From: Lineus longissimus
Taxonomy: Eukaryota; Nemertea; Pilidiophora; Heteronemertea; Lineidae
Assembly (NCBI RefSeq): GCF_910592395.1
Contig: NC_088313.1
Location: 19,484,437 to 19,548,436, forward strand
Direction: 5' to 3'
DNA: 64,000 nucleotides
Shown: piece by piece, positions 1-13,400 of the stretch
How the letters are laid out: each line of letters opens with the position of its first letter
Numbering within the stretch: position 1 is the stretch's first letter
Program-made: the position numbers and the translations under genes
The notes under the pieces: generated by a model
Seen by the model: only the letters and a program-made list of their open reading frames with translations
Database searches by the model: none
What the model was told of the DNA's origin: nothing

Positions 1-1478
1 TGTTATTCCTCCCTTGTTTCCTCTCTCTCAGTGTTCTTGGTAGGAATTTCATTTTGTCACGAGTTGGTGAAATCCTGTTCTCAATACATGCACCTCTATT
101 TTTCTCTCTTAATGTTTGAATAGCAGATATGTTTGTTGAATTAAGAACTTGTTTATAATGTCTAGATTCAAATACCTTTGTCGAAATCGTATTCTGTTTT
201 TGTTCTGAAATCCACCTTGTTTCTGATTTAATAACCTAGGCCACTGTAGTGCATGTTGACTTTTAGTTGTCATGCATGGATTGGTTCTCTTTGGATAAGT
301 TTAGTTGCCTTTTACTAGTTTTTGCAATAGATAGGTTTAGATGAAGTTGACACATTCGTGCTTAGACATGGTAGATACCTGAATGATATTCATAGTGAAT
401 CGTGAAGAGCATCTTTACACACAAAGGTTTTGGCATCTTATCAATATCGAAAACCTTGGCATATAATGGGCCCATTAAGCCACCTCTCGCAGGACTTGTA
501 AAACTGTCTCTAAAATGTAGAACATTTGCTTTGTGGCCATAAGCCCTGAACTCTTTCTTTTTGCATGGCCACATCTTTGTGAGAAGATCATATTCTCAAA
601 CTCTGAGAAGTCATTTTCTCTCGCGATATAATGAATAATCAGGGAGATTTGACGGTGGAAATATGACCAGGCATGTAAAGCCATATAACGTTAGGCTGGG
701 ATAGCAATTCACATGACATGTGTTACTAGCTACCTGACAACTGTTATATGCATGGGACAGTACATGTAAGTCTGTTTGCTTGAAATGGACTGATGTAGAC
801 CACAAACAGAAGCGGGTTTAAAAATTTAAAAAAGTCATGGGCTGATATTCTAGACTTGAAAGCAGCATAAGACCTTAAGGGTTGGATGCAAAAAAGGGTA
901 AACATCTGATATAATAATTACTCTTTCATAGTGCTTATTTTGCTTGTCCCCAGCCGCTTCTGGCATGAAATTGCTACATGTTTACCAAATAATCAGGTCT
1001 CATGGATCCTGACCCTCTGTGGTGCATTTGCTTGTTTGTCCCTGTGATCCTAAGGGCTATGATGGCGAAAGTCCCGGGTCCTGGATGGCCCAACCATGCC
1101 AGATAGGTCTTAGGCAAGGGCCCAGACCAAGTTGATTTCAAGTGTTTGTGATGACGCTTTTAGGAGAAAGCCCCTCTACATGTACCAGGCTGCTATGGGC
1201 TTTATAAAGTTACAGAAATGAGAACCCTTGTACTTCTGATGGCTTAAAACATCGTCTTGCACTTTAGTAGTTAGTTAGAAAACTCCATAATGAGGTTGTT
1301 GTAGAAATGTGGAATTGAGCTATGATTATGAAACTGAGACAAGGATTCCATTGGCATGATCAAGACTACATGTACATCAACAGCACTACATATATGAATA
1401 AAAACACAAAATCGCAAACTTTCCTTGAGAGATATCCATATTATCATAACCACACTATCATATAAACCTCGGTTTCAG
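1..1478. other. Intron (or introns) of the DOCK1-like gene at the window's left edge
   Basis: I see no exon that continues DOCK1 homology in this stretch. The short open frames have no splice sites or similarity that support them. The branch to the previous exon must lie before position 1. Confidence 0.6.
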
Positions 1479-4400
1479 ATTGAAGGCAAGAAATATGAGA
1501 GTAGTATATACCTTGACCTGCCCTCGACAAGACGTGAGTTGGATATGCGTGGCTCTGTGTCAACGTCATTGAGTAAACTTCAGATTCAAAGCGGGTCGCT
1601 AGTTTATGCCGGAAAGGACTCATTCCAGATTTCAACACTCTCCGTATCGACAAAGCTCACACATAACAGTATGTTCCCAGTATTATTTTCTCTCTTAGTT
1701 AGCATATACGAGATGTATTACCAGCAACATGTCCCGCCCAAGTGAGAAGCATGAGTAGCTTGGATTGATGGTGCAATGTGGCTGAAGAAGTCGACAGAGT
1801 CACTCGAAATAGCTCGATAATCCCACTCCATTGTCACAACAAACGCTCACTAAAGCGATCTTGTAGAAAAGCAATGTTTGAAGAATCAGCCAATGTCGGC
1901 TTTTCCAAGTTCCAGTTGTTAACTTTAACTAGCAGACCACTTACACACAAATAATGACATTGTGCTCATGTAGTGATGACATCACAGATCTGTGTGCACT
2001 TTTGGGTGGAGGGAATTTTAAGTTAGTTGAGAAGAGTTGTTCATGGAGAACAGATTGAGTCAGGAGGACATATTATCTAGAGGATAAACTATACCAGTAC
2101 ATATGACAAAGAATGATCACAAGCAAGAGACCTGGGCCGGCCCATCATATGGAATGACCGTATGAGTGGAATACAACCAATGTCAGTAAGTAATGACAAA
2201 CTTTTCACCAGTAGCAAATATTTCAGATGTTTTCATCGCTGACTTTGTATATGGTTCGGTTTTTCACTTTGTGCATTCACTCTTCTGTTCAGTTGACCTG
2301 CTCGGGTTGTTGAACTGGCGAGACAACACCAAAGGACTCAAGCAGCACCTGCAGGCAATCATGAAAGTTGACGGTGGTGAAATAGTCAAGGTAAATGGTC
2401 CAATCAAGTTGTGGTACAGTGACTTCAATCTGGTCCGCATGTGGCCTGTTCTATGGGAGTGGCAGGCCAGTGACAAGTGCACGTACACGTTGATGGCTGG
2501 TGCACCAGAGACCTTTGCCTTGTGTGTGTGGCTTGAGCATCAATGAAACTAAGTCAAACGGTTCCATCCACTCGTTATGGATTGCTTGTAACTCCAACTC
2601 CCTAGTCTGGTTTTGGTAGTTTTGAACTGTTGTGTAAATTCGGATGTCATTTGAGAAGGCACTTGGAGCCCTCTTCCTTGTTAAACGTGCAATTGTTACT
2701 AACTAGCATGACGTATGTTTTCCTCTGTAGTTTCTCCAAGACACCCTCGATGCCCTCTTCAACATCCTGATGCAGCACTCGGAGTCTGATTACTATGACA
2801 ATCTGGTCTTTGATGCCCTCGTCTTCATCATTGGGTTGATATCAGACAGGAAGTATAACCAGTTCAGGCCGATCATGGACGACTACATTGAGACAGAATT
2901 CAGCGCTACTCTTGTTTACAAGTAAGTTTCAGGTCAAGTGACATGCCCAAGGTCAGAAGTGGTGTTTCAGCCTCACGTTACAACCTGAGATTATGAGCTC
3001 GACGTTTTTACTGCCAGACCACACATCTCTTTGATTATGAATCACATGCTAGCCTTGAAATTACAAGATTTGTTTGCCACATTTATATTTTCAGTAAACT
3101 TATAAACGTACTTAAGTTCTACGTGGACCGTGCAGAGGAGAAAGAGAGTGGTTACCAGGATAATCTCCTGAAGGCGCTGAAGTCCTTGGAATACGTCATG
3201 AAGTTCATCACTAGATCACGACTACTCTTTGCAGCGTAAGTTTCTCATAGTGACAGATATTCCCACCCCCCCCCCCCCCACATTGCGAGTTTGCTGCTGG
3301 CTTTGTTGGCAAGCAGACGTCTGGTTCAGCTACACCTATGATAGTGAATAATGGCAAAAGCCGATGAGGGCCAAGATGCATGAGATGATGATAGTTGCAC
3401 GGCCCGTGGCTATGAATTGTCAGTCACTGGCATTTGGTATGTGATTGCAAGATTACAGAATCTGAATCATTCAAAGTTCACTTTCTTCAATATTTACTCT
3501 ATTTTCAGCTTGAATGAAGGACGAGGGAAGCAGCAGTTTGAAGTCGCCCTGAAGCAGCTGTTCGAAGCCCTGAACATCCTCATGCTCTACACATCTAATA
3601 CCACAGTCCTTCAACAGGGGGCAGCACTCAAGTATCTTCCCACGACAATTCCGTTTGTCATGAATGTATTTGATCCTCAGGAACTTAGGTGAGTGATTCA
3701 ACATGTCAGCGGTATGAAGTGACAGTTTCGAAGAAAAGCTAAATCCAAAAAAATTTTCACTTGTTTTTTTTCTGCTCAAAATGAAGAAACATCATCAGTC
3801 CCAATGAGAAATCAATTGTCATTATTTCAGCCTCATCCTGGTGGAGTTCATCAACAACGTGCCAAAAGATCGTCTGACCAAGCAAAAGATGCAGTGTATC
3901 AATGATATCGTACACAGCAAGATGTTCCTTCTAGTCGGTAAGCTGATTTACTAGGTTTTCATTATCTCTGCTTTCTCTCGCTCGTCGAACATGAAAACAA
4001 ACAGTTGTTTATTCATCCACATCATTTCCATTTGCCGAGTACTTTATTCCATGTTTTGTCACTCTCTTCTCATTTCCATTTGCCGAGTACTTTATTCCAT
4101 GTTTTGTCACTCTCTTCTCAGACTTCTTAGAGAATTGAGTCTATGCTTTCTCATTTCTGAACCAATCCCTTTCAAACGTTAATCATATGAGGCCATCAGG
4201 GTGTTGCGTAATCCAAGCAAATTTTCATTGTTTGTTTCCTCCTTTCGATAGTTGATGGGCACCCAGGTAAGTCTTCTAATATCATCCGAATCAAGGCAAC
4301 ATTGTTGGGCTCCAAAGCCCCACACATTCTCCAGTGTTAATAGTCCTTGACAAACAAATTGTACATACACACATGTACATGGACGTAAACTGTATCCTGT

Positions 4401-7400
4401 CTCTTTATGTGGTTCGTGCAAGGTTCTCCCAGGAATCTGATTATACTCAAAGGGCTGAGTGTTTTCACTAGACAGCACTGCATGCTGACGCATGCTACAC
4501 TTTGCACTCCAAGTTTCTCAAGTCGCCAATTATCAACGAGGAGGCCAGGTCAAATTGGTGCATGCCAATCATCAAATGACTGCAATCAGCATGCACCCAG
4601 AGCAAGTGTAGTTGGGGAAGAAGGCTTCAAATTTAACGCTTGCGCTAACTAGCCGGTAATATACTTGGTATGTACCCAACTCACACCTCGTCCATAAGAT
4701 TGTGTAAAGCTAGCTATTCTACGATGAAACTTTTCCTAAGCCAAGTACGGTACACTTCAAAAACCCTGCGAAGTAGTTATCGAATTCATGGTCCTTCTTT
4801 TCAGAATGCCGGGTCCTGCTCATGCCGATGATCATGACCCACATCCACGAGTTACTAGAGGAGCAGGAGGAGACAGAGATCTGCATCAGCATCCTGAGTG
4901 ATATACTCGATATTCTCTTCTCTACGGACGTGGTAAGCAAGGTAACATCGCTTTCCTGTCTTCTCTAACTTTCATTTTACATAGTAACTAACATTGAATG
5001 TCCTTTCTGGTTCATCTGATTGATTATAAGCTTACTGATTGGGCCACGTCCGCCAAAGTCTTTGTCCAATGATATTTCAGAGGGTTGAAAGATCCCTCTT
5101 TCATCCTTCTATTTCATCAGACGCAAAAGATTCTGGTGAGCCTGTTGCCACCCATGACCAGTATATTCAGTTTGACAGACACTGTGGTTTCAGTCAGTAG
5201 TTGGAAATGTCTGACTTTTCATCTCCCAGCTTTCTCCCTTCTTTGGTGCTGTATTCCCCTTCCTCCACCCAAACTTCTCTCTTCACGTAACTGTTTTCTT
5301 TCAGTAGAGACAGCTCATAGTTTTGATGGCGTCTAACTTATCGCCTAAAGCATGTACTTGATTTACAGACTCATGTTAGCTCCAATTTGCCTTCAGCAAC
5401 AAGATATAATTTTTCAAAATGTCGCATAAAAAGTCATGATCGGTCTTATGGGAAGTTATACCTCCTCCTATTTTTGACCTGGTAATCTGCAAACTTGTAA
5501 TCGATATGTGACTTGAGAGATCTGCGGAGTCAGTTCTTTTATATTGTTGCAACAATGATGTTGAAACTGTTTGAAATGGTTGAAAAGGAAGACTGATATC
5601 TTGAAGCTACAATTACCTTGCAGGGCTCGGTCTACAATGACGTGGGAACAATCCTATTCACAAACTTACGGACACTCATCAAAACCGTCTTCAAGCTTGA
5701 CCGAGGTGGACCACATATTGTAAGTATATCAGAAATATTGTCATGCTTTTATATCTTTTGATTGTAGCAACCTCACAAGTGACTATCAAGGGTGTTTGCA
5801 TGTTTCGTAGATGTTGATACCTAGCATGCTGTAAAAATGTTGTTCCTTCATTCCGTAGTCTTTGTACCTTGGTGCTGTATAGATGATTTCAGGATGTATT
5901 GGCAAATGACTTGAGGAAAGATGTCACGTCTTGAACAGAGCTTGGTGCCAGGTGGGGGGCTAATTCCATGACGTCAGATAGTGGAGAACTCGTGTCAGAA
6001 TGAGCCAGCCAGGTCATGTTGCTGTGGCTAAGAACCGGGCGTTCGACCGGACTCCTGCCTAAGAAAACTCGTACTCTCCTTTTGAGTTTGACCATTGCAT
6101 CTTCAGAGATGTTGGTTGTGATGAGCAGAGATGAAAACCTTCAAAGAGATACGCGTCAATTAAATTAGATTTAATCTTCCATTCTGATCAAACCCTTTGT
6201 AGGCTAAATTGAAGAGAAACAGCTCAATAAGTAGAGCCGTTGAGAGAATCAGGGTGAGAATGAAAGAATCCAAGCCTCTATCCATCGATACCATGTCTGT
6301 AAAACATGTTAGTATGTCTTGGCCTCTTCAACTCCAAGTCCTGTAGACTTAGGGCAATAACAACCTAAACCCATCTGTCCGGAGGGGCAAGCGATTTGAT
6401 TAATGATGCTCCAGTAATGGTGGAAGTTGGCATGCATTCACAGCGTATACTAATGTATTTTCTGGTTCTAAAAATAGGTCCTGCAGGTAGTAGTTATAAT
6501 TTTTCAACTCCAAATGCTCAGTGTTTTTTCTCAGAGCACTATATTCAGGCATTTTGGATGCCGCAGCTTGGGAATATCTACACTAATTCTTGGCAGAATT
6601 GGACGGCATCATTTTATTTTGATGATCATCCTTCAATGATGCAAACCTAGGGTCGCATCAGCTTGAAGTGGAGGGGGATATTCTTGCCATGAGTTGCCAA
6701 GTTTGATGGGAACATATAAGTGTACATGTAACCTGAAAAAAACACTGAGCGGTATGCACCAGTCCTGATAAAGTCTGCTCGTCTGGTTGATGAATATGGT
6801 GTACGATTCTTCAGCCGTGTCTGTATGCATGTGGTATGTTTGCAGATAGCTGACAGCTATGATGTTACCTTACCAAAACTGTGTTGCTTTGTAAGTACAT
6901 TGGGCTTTGAAGTGTTCAAGCCATGATAGATGTGAAACTGCTGCTTATGAGACCCTGTAAAGATCAGTCATGAACCTTTCAAAGACTTCAACCTGGCTGC
7001 AGTTATTGATGACTTGCACACCATGATGTAGGGTAGCGTCAAGAATCGCAACAGAGCAAAGTCGCTTATGAATGTGACGTTTGGTGGAATTCCGTCACCT
7101 CGCTCTGTTGAACTTTCTGGCGCTAAACGTCATTATGTCATGCCTGTCATCTATCCATTTGTACAAGACCTTGCACTCCATAGGACCAGAGTTTGTAGAC
7201 ACCCAGCATAACAGTGTAACATTATATTCTGCTTGTTCCCCAATTAACAACCCGGAAAAATACTAACCTGAGAGTTTCGCCTTGTCATTCATTGTATCAA
7301 GAATTAATCAAGACAAGTCTTTATTAATTCTGGGTTGTATGTAATGAACTTTGACAATGTACTTTGTCCAATCGTCCCTGTTTGTGGCATGCATTAAAAA

Positions 7401-10400
7401 CTGACAGTTGATTCGTAACTTCTTTGGTACCGGGTATTATGATATTTATACAAACTAACTGCATGTTGGACATAATTCTTCAGGCAAATCCAAAGTTCTT
7501 TATAATATGCATTATCTGAATATCGGCATTGGAGCCTTGTCTTCAAGACGCCAAATCATCAGGCAAGATTTTTAACTTGTGCCTGTGTCTCTGCCTCTTC
7601 ATTGCTCTAAGCTGCTTCAAATTTCAAGATATATTGAAAGGGTCTGGCTCAGCAATTCTCTTTGTAATGTGTTCATCAAATTTACTTGTCGGGATTGAAA
7701 CTTTGGCTAACAGAATTATCTTTTCCCCACCCAGGGCCCCTGCGTTTCTGTTGTGATCAGCATCCTGCATCAGATGACAGATGACCATTACCAGCAGTTC
7801 ATCAACAGTTTCCAGGCTCAGCGAGAGCTCATGGACTTCCTCATGGAGATCTTGATGGTCATACGAGATCTCGTCTCTCGGAATATCTACCCTTTCGATT
7901 GGAATGAGATGATCATGATTCAAAACAGGTACAGTTGGGTTTATGAGAAAGTGATTGTACATGTACAGTTCCAATCTCAATTGACATCCCTAAATTCTCA
8001 TATGTTGTTATGTGTAATGTCCTCTTTGACCTTGTTCTGTCTTGTCTGTGTAATTTCAGTGTGTTCTTGAAGACCCTGCAGTCGATAGCCAAAACTCTCC
8101 GAGATAAGTTCTACAACCCATTTGAAATCCAGGTAATTTTTTCAAAACCACGTACAGCGTCTTTGCCAACGTTCTAAACTTACGTATATGCTTGTTAGCT
8201 ATGTTTCGTTTCTAGATGATTGTGAGTAGATGATGGTCTATTTAGAGTTTGGTGAAGATTTGAGTCTATTTCTAGTTTAGACAGTATCATGATGGATTAG
8301 AATACGTTCCCTTTTGAATTCACACATACTTCTGTTAACAAAAAGCCAACTTTTGCTCTATTTTAGCTCTGGAACAACTTCTTTCACTGTGCAATATCTT
8401 TCCTGACCCAAGAAAACCTTCAGTTAGAGAACTTCACTGGTCTCAAAAGAAGCAAGATCATAAACCGGTAAGTTACAATTGATTGATCAGCATCTGAAGG
8501 CAAATCTCTGTGTCTAAACAAACATGGTGGTCAGCCTACAGTCTGCTTGAATGGATGTATAAATATAAACCTTTACTTTTATCAGGGTAATGGTCCTGAC
8601 AACTTTGATTGGATCTACCAAGATGAGTAGAAATATAATGAAAATAAGAGAGAATTGAAGTATCAGATTGATTGTTTTAGTGAGCAAGACTCAGGTTTGT
8701 TTGCATTGTTGACATTGTGTGGGTGATGTCTCAAAAGTTTCTCTGATCCCTTGTTGCACGAGGCCTACTCATTATTCCCTTGGGAACAATAGTGTCCATT
8801 ATATGATAATGACACACACCGCCAATTATTTCCATGCAAGCCTTAAATATTCTTTTGTGTTATGCATCCTATTGTTAAATCAAATGTCTGATTGTGGAAT
8901 ATGTTGTCATCGAGTAGTCATTGACTGGTATGTCAGAGAGCATATGACCAGCTGTGTGTCGGCTTACTTCAACCATACATGTACAATGTATGTGATGCCC
9001 ACACAACTGCTCTGTAAATACAAGTGATTATTAAACAATGATTTGTACACTGGGGTGTATTGTTCCGTAACTGTTTTATACATCACAAGCTGGCATGAAA
9101 ATGAAATGTTTTATTTAATTTCACATCAGACTTGAGAGGAAATACGCAATGCCAAGTATGGAATACTGTTTTGTTCTAACTTAATGTGGAAATATGGATT
9201 GAAAATGGATGTCAGTGAGTAACAACTGTCTAAGTGGTACATTTTACTGGTTGTTTTGTAGTTCGGCCAGTCAAAAGAGAAAAGTTTTTTAGTGAAATCG
9301 GTTGCAAAATCTCTTCAAGATTGACCAGGTTTGGTAAACATGATTAGTTAGGCTCTTTTACCAGGTAGCTTATCCGGTCGGAGACCTGCTCACCATCTGA
9401 GACCTGTATTGATGTAAAAATATCCATAAGTTTTCAATAACAACTCTCCCTTTGTCCCTTTCTAGATACAAAGATATGAGAAGGGTGACTGCCTTTGAAA
9501 TCAGGTCGATTTGGTTCAACTTAGGTAAGCAATCACTGACAGGCTAAATGTAGATGTAAGAAGGAGAAAAAGACTTATAATTGTAAATCTTTGAACAATT
9601 CAAGTTGTCATATTGAGATTGTTACACTTTGAAACTTTGCAGGCCACAACAAATGTAAATTCATCCCGAATATCGTCGGTCCGATCCTTGAGATGACGCT
9701 TATCCCGGAGATTGAGCTGAGGAAGGCCACGATACCCATATTCTTCGACATGATGCAGTGTGAGTTCAACCAACCGGGCCAGCGAGCGATGAAGGGAAAT
9801 TTCATCGAGGTAAGATTTCTTCCAACAAGATTTGTATATTTTATATTTGGACTTGGAAAAAATTTTTCATCCTTCAGAGCTGAAATTTTTCATAAGTTCA
9901 AAAATTCTGAAAAATTTTCAAAGTCTAAATTTTTGGGAGGCTAATGATGTTTCTTCATTTTGAGCAGAAAAACAAAGTGAAAAAAAATTTGGACTTGAAA
10001 TTTTTTTCATCATTGCATCAAAATTATTTTCTAGTTTGAAGACGAGATGATTCAGCAACTTGATGTCCTGATCGAAGGTGGTCGCGGTGACGAGGCCTAC
10101 GCCGAGCTCTTCCACGCCATAATGTACAATCAGTTAGCAAATCATTCCACTATGCGGGACCAGGGCCTTCCGTTTGTCGAGACGGTGAAGCGACTGATGC
10201 AGCACCTGTTGGAGTATCGGTCGGTCATGGATGATGAGATTAAGGAGAATCGCATGAACTGCATTGTCAATCTGCTGGTAAGTTCAGCTGGCTAGCATCA
10301 GATAACAATTTGAATATGAACTTTTCGCAAACAAGTCGGTTTTGATTGATAAAAAATTCATGAATTAATAATTCCTTTTGAGGGCTTCGAATCAGAGCCT

Positions 10401-13400
10401 CGTCTGAAAATTTTGTTCCAACTTCTTCGACCGATAGTTGATTCAAAGCCATGAAAGGAATATTGAAGAAGATTCAAAATGTGATCTGTTTGTCGCTTTG
10501 TTTCTTTTAGAATTTCTACCATGAAATCAACCGCCAGGAGATGTACATTCGCTACTTACACAAGCTGTGTGACCTTCACCTTGAGTGTGATAACTACACG
10601 GAGGCTGCCCACACTCTCGTTATATATGCGAGGCTGCTAAAGGTAAGAGGTTATACCTGATCAAGTTTGTAGAATATTATTGTGTGAAAAGCCGCCGCGG
10701 CATGGCTTAGTTCTTCCTCTACATGTACTGTGTTTAAGGTAGGCCATCATTATACTCTCAATTCTGTAGCAGTCACTGTGATTATCTCTTGTTTCAGTGG
10801 AGTGATGATGTGTTGAGTCAAATCTTACAAAGCGACAAATACCCCGAGTGCCAAACTCACCGCGAGTTGAAAGAGAGGCTCTACTATGACGTCATCGGTT
10901 ACTTTGACAAAGGCAAGATGTGGGAGAAAGGTCTCGAGTTGTGTAAAGAGTTGTCGGACCAGTATGAGAATGAGACGTTCAACTATTCTGAACTGTCTAA
11001 ACTATTGGTGAGTATTTGTTATCATGTCCAGACTTCATGAAGGCGTCATTGCTTCCCGTCATCTCGATACAAGGTCACTTTGCTGTTGAATCTTTTGGAA
11101 ATGAACTTTGTAAGAATTTGATGTAAAGGACTGTCCCCTCAAACAGATCATCACACTAATGATATTCACTTCTCCAGGATATGCAATCTCAGTTCTATCG
11201 GAACATCATGCAGCTTCCACGGCCCGAACCAGAGTACTTCAGGGTGGGATTCTATGGGAAGGGCTTTCCATCCTTTCTCCAGGTGAGTTGATCCAAATAT
11301 GTCAATCATTATTGCATCCCTCAGTGATCAGCCATGTGCTTGGGCGGCTGATAGATGTGACTTCTGGCTAGTCAGTTCCAGTGTGGGAAAAAAGGTGTTA
11401 TGTGAAGCCACCTTAATAGGAGGTGGGCATTGCTGGAGTCCTTTTGCTCGAATGCCTCACCTAAGTCACCTTTCATTATCATTCTGGTGATACAGATAAA
11501 TCTACTGGAGAAATGTCTTCATAAATTCAATGTTTAATATCAATGTTTTGCAGAACAAAATGTTTGTCTACCGAGGGAAAGAGTACGAGAGATTATCAGA
11601 CTTCACTGCGCGGCTACAGAATCAGTTTACTGATGCTCAACTGCTGAAGACACTCAGTGAACCCAGCGATGAGGTGCTAGAATCTAAGGGACAGTGTATC
11701 CTTTGAATACATGTAGGCTGTGAAGGAATTATCTCGGAAAGACAGAGTTTAAGAGTAAACTGCATCACTACTTGTACTAAGCAAAGCATTTAGAAGCAAC
11801 TGCCTAAAGGTAATGGTGTACTGTTACAGGATGTATCATTTCATTCTCCTCCAAAATAAGAATAAGCTTGTCCATGAATATTCCTTGACTGATCCAGATC
11901 TTCAGATCAATGCTGTCACCCCTGTATTGGAGCTACAGAAGAAGTTCCACGGCAAAGCTGTAAGGAATCAAATAATCAAGTAAGTTCAATTGTCTTGCTC
12001 ATCGGAACACCACGGCGCTCCCAGACTGCTACTGATAGACTCTGGTTGTCAGAGTGCTCTGTGTACATGTATTCATACATAACCATGTAGTCTTTTCTGT
12101 TCACTATCCTTGCACTGAGTAACGACAGTGGTCATTTTGCTTGCAGATACTTCAAGGTGAATGAAGTGCAGAAGTTCACATTCTCCAAGATGATGGATGG
12201 TGCTGGTGATGTTACGGTAAGATACTTTTCTCGGACCTCTCTCTGGATCAGTCACAAACACTGACAAGAATAACCTCTGACCTGTTAGGGGTAGAGCTTT
12301 AGGCCTTGTTGTTTTATCACAGAAAAGGACGTCCTATAAAGGACTGTTTCATATTTTCAGGACATGTGGTTGGAGCGGACCAATCTAACCGTCCTCTTCC
12401 CCCTACCAGGAATTCTCAGAAACTTTCCAGTCAAGAAGAAAGAAGTGGTATGTAGCATGAATTTCGATATACAGGGTGGCTCAAGAAAGTATCTAAATAA
12501 TCTTGGCTCAGGAAGGTATCTCATCTTCAGGTGCAAATGATCACATGTCACCTTGCTATTCACGAGGGAAAATGACAACCTGGATAAAAGTCCGGGTTTA
12601 CCTTTAAGCTTGATCCTGGTGTACATCATATGCATGCATTATAGTGTACATCATATGCATGCATTATAGTGTACATCATATGCATGCATTATAGTGTACA
12701 TCATATGAATGCATTACTGCATGCATTCAAACATGGGCTGACCTTGGCACTTGATCTTGAAGGAGCTATCGTGGCCTCTATGGCTATCAATGGTTCACGT
12801 GGAGTTCATAATTTGGGTAACAATCTTTTACATTGTCGTTGCAGTTCATGGTGAGCCCGTTAGAGGTTGCCATAGAGACGATAGAGACAGCTAACGAGAG
12901 GATGCGAATACTCATCGAGCAGCATCAGAATGTGGCCAACCTTGCCGTGGATCCTCTCGGCATGTTGCTCAATGGGATCGTGGATCCCGCAGTCAATGGC
13001 GGGATCAGTAAATACAAAGTGAGTGGGTTACTTACGGTAGTTTTAGACGTATAAGTTAGGAAAGCACCTCAACCCTTATAAAGCTGGATGATTCCATTTG
13101 TGCCCTACTCTTGCCTTCATACCATCTTCTCTGATTGAAAGTAGAACTCATCAGACAGATGTGACCCACCACAGCAAAATGAGTCGCATGTCGCTTCGAA
13201 CTTGACATGTTGAGACGGACTGGTTGTTCATTTCACTCTTGTCTGCCTTTTGTGAAATCCGAGTGTATCAATTTCTTCTATTATGTCCTGGTGTCATTTT
13301 AGGCTCATCTTCTGCGCGACATGCGACCCATTTTGCTGTGGTGGGTCACAGATAACCTATGTTGGTGCCCAACTGTTATGGTACGCCATACTGATAACAT

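Larger units (their letters stand above)
1479..10277 (+). other. DOCK1: DOCK1-like: exons for the post-DHR1 helical (ARM-like) region
   Basis: Exons: 1479-1668, 2293-2390, 2731-2921, 3095-3235, 3509-3688, 3831-3937, 4805-4932, 5624-5719, 7735-7928, 8060-8132, 8367-8467, 9466-9524, 9643-9809, 10035-10277. All have GT-AG boundaries and phases join without a break. The first exon ([20 protein letters not shown]) follows the C2-like DHR1 domain; the rest code for the helical scaffold between DHR1 and DHR2. Recognisable blocks are [51 protein letters not shown] and [21 protein letters not shown]. The eighth exon has a second possible upstream donor (GTAAGCAAG|GTAACA, 9 bases after 4932), so three residues may be variable there. 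Confidence 0.92.

Noticed and set aside
8719-9027. 102-codon open frame in a DOCK1 intron
   Set aside because: It lies between exons that join in phase and shows no similarity; composition is that of intron.
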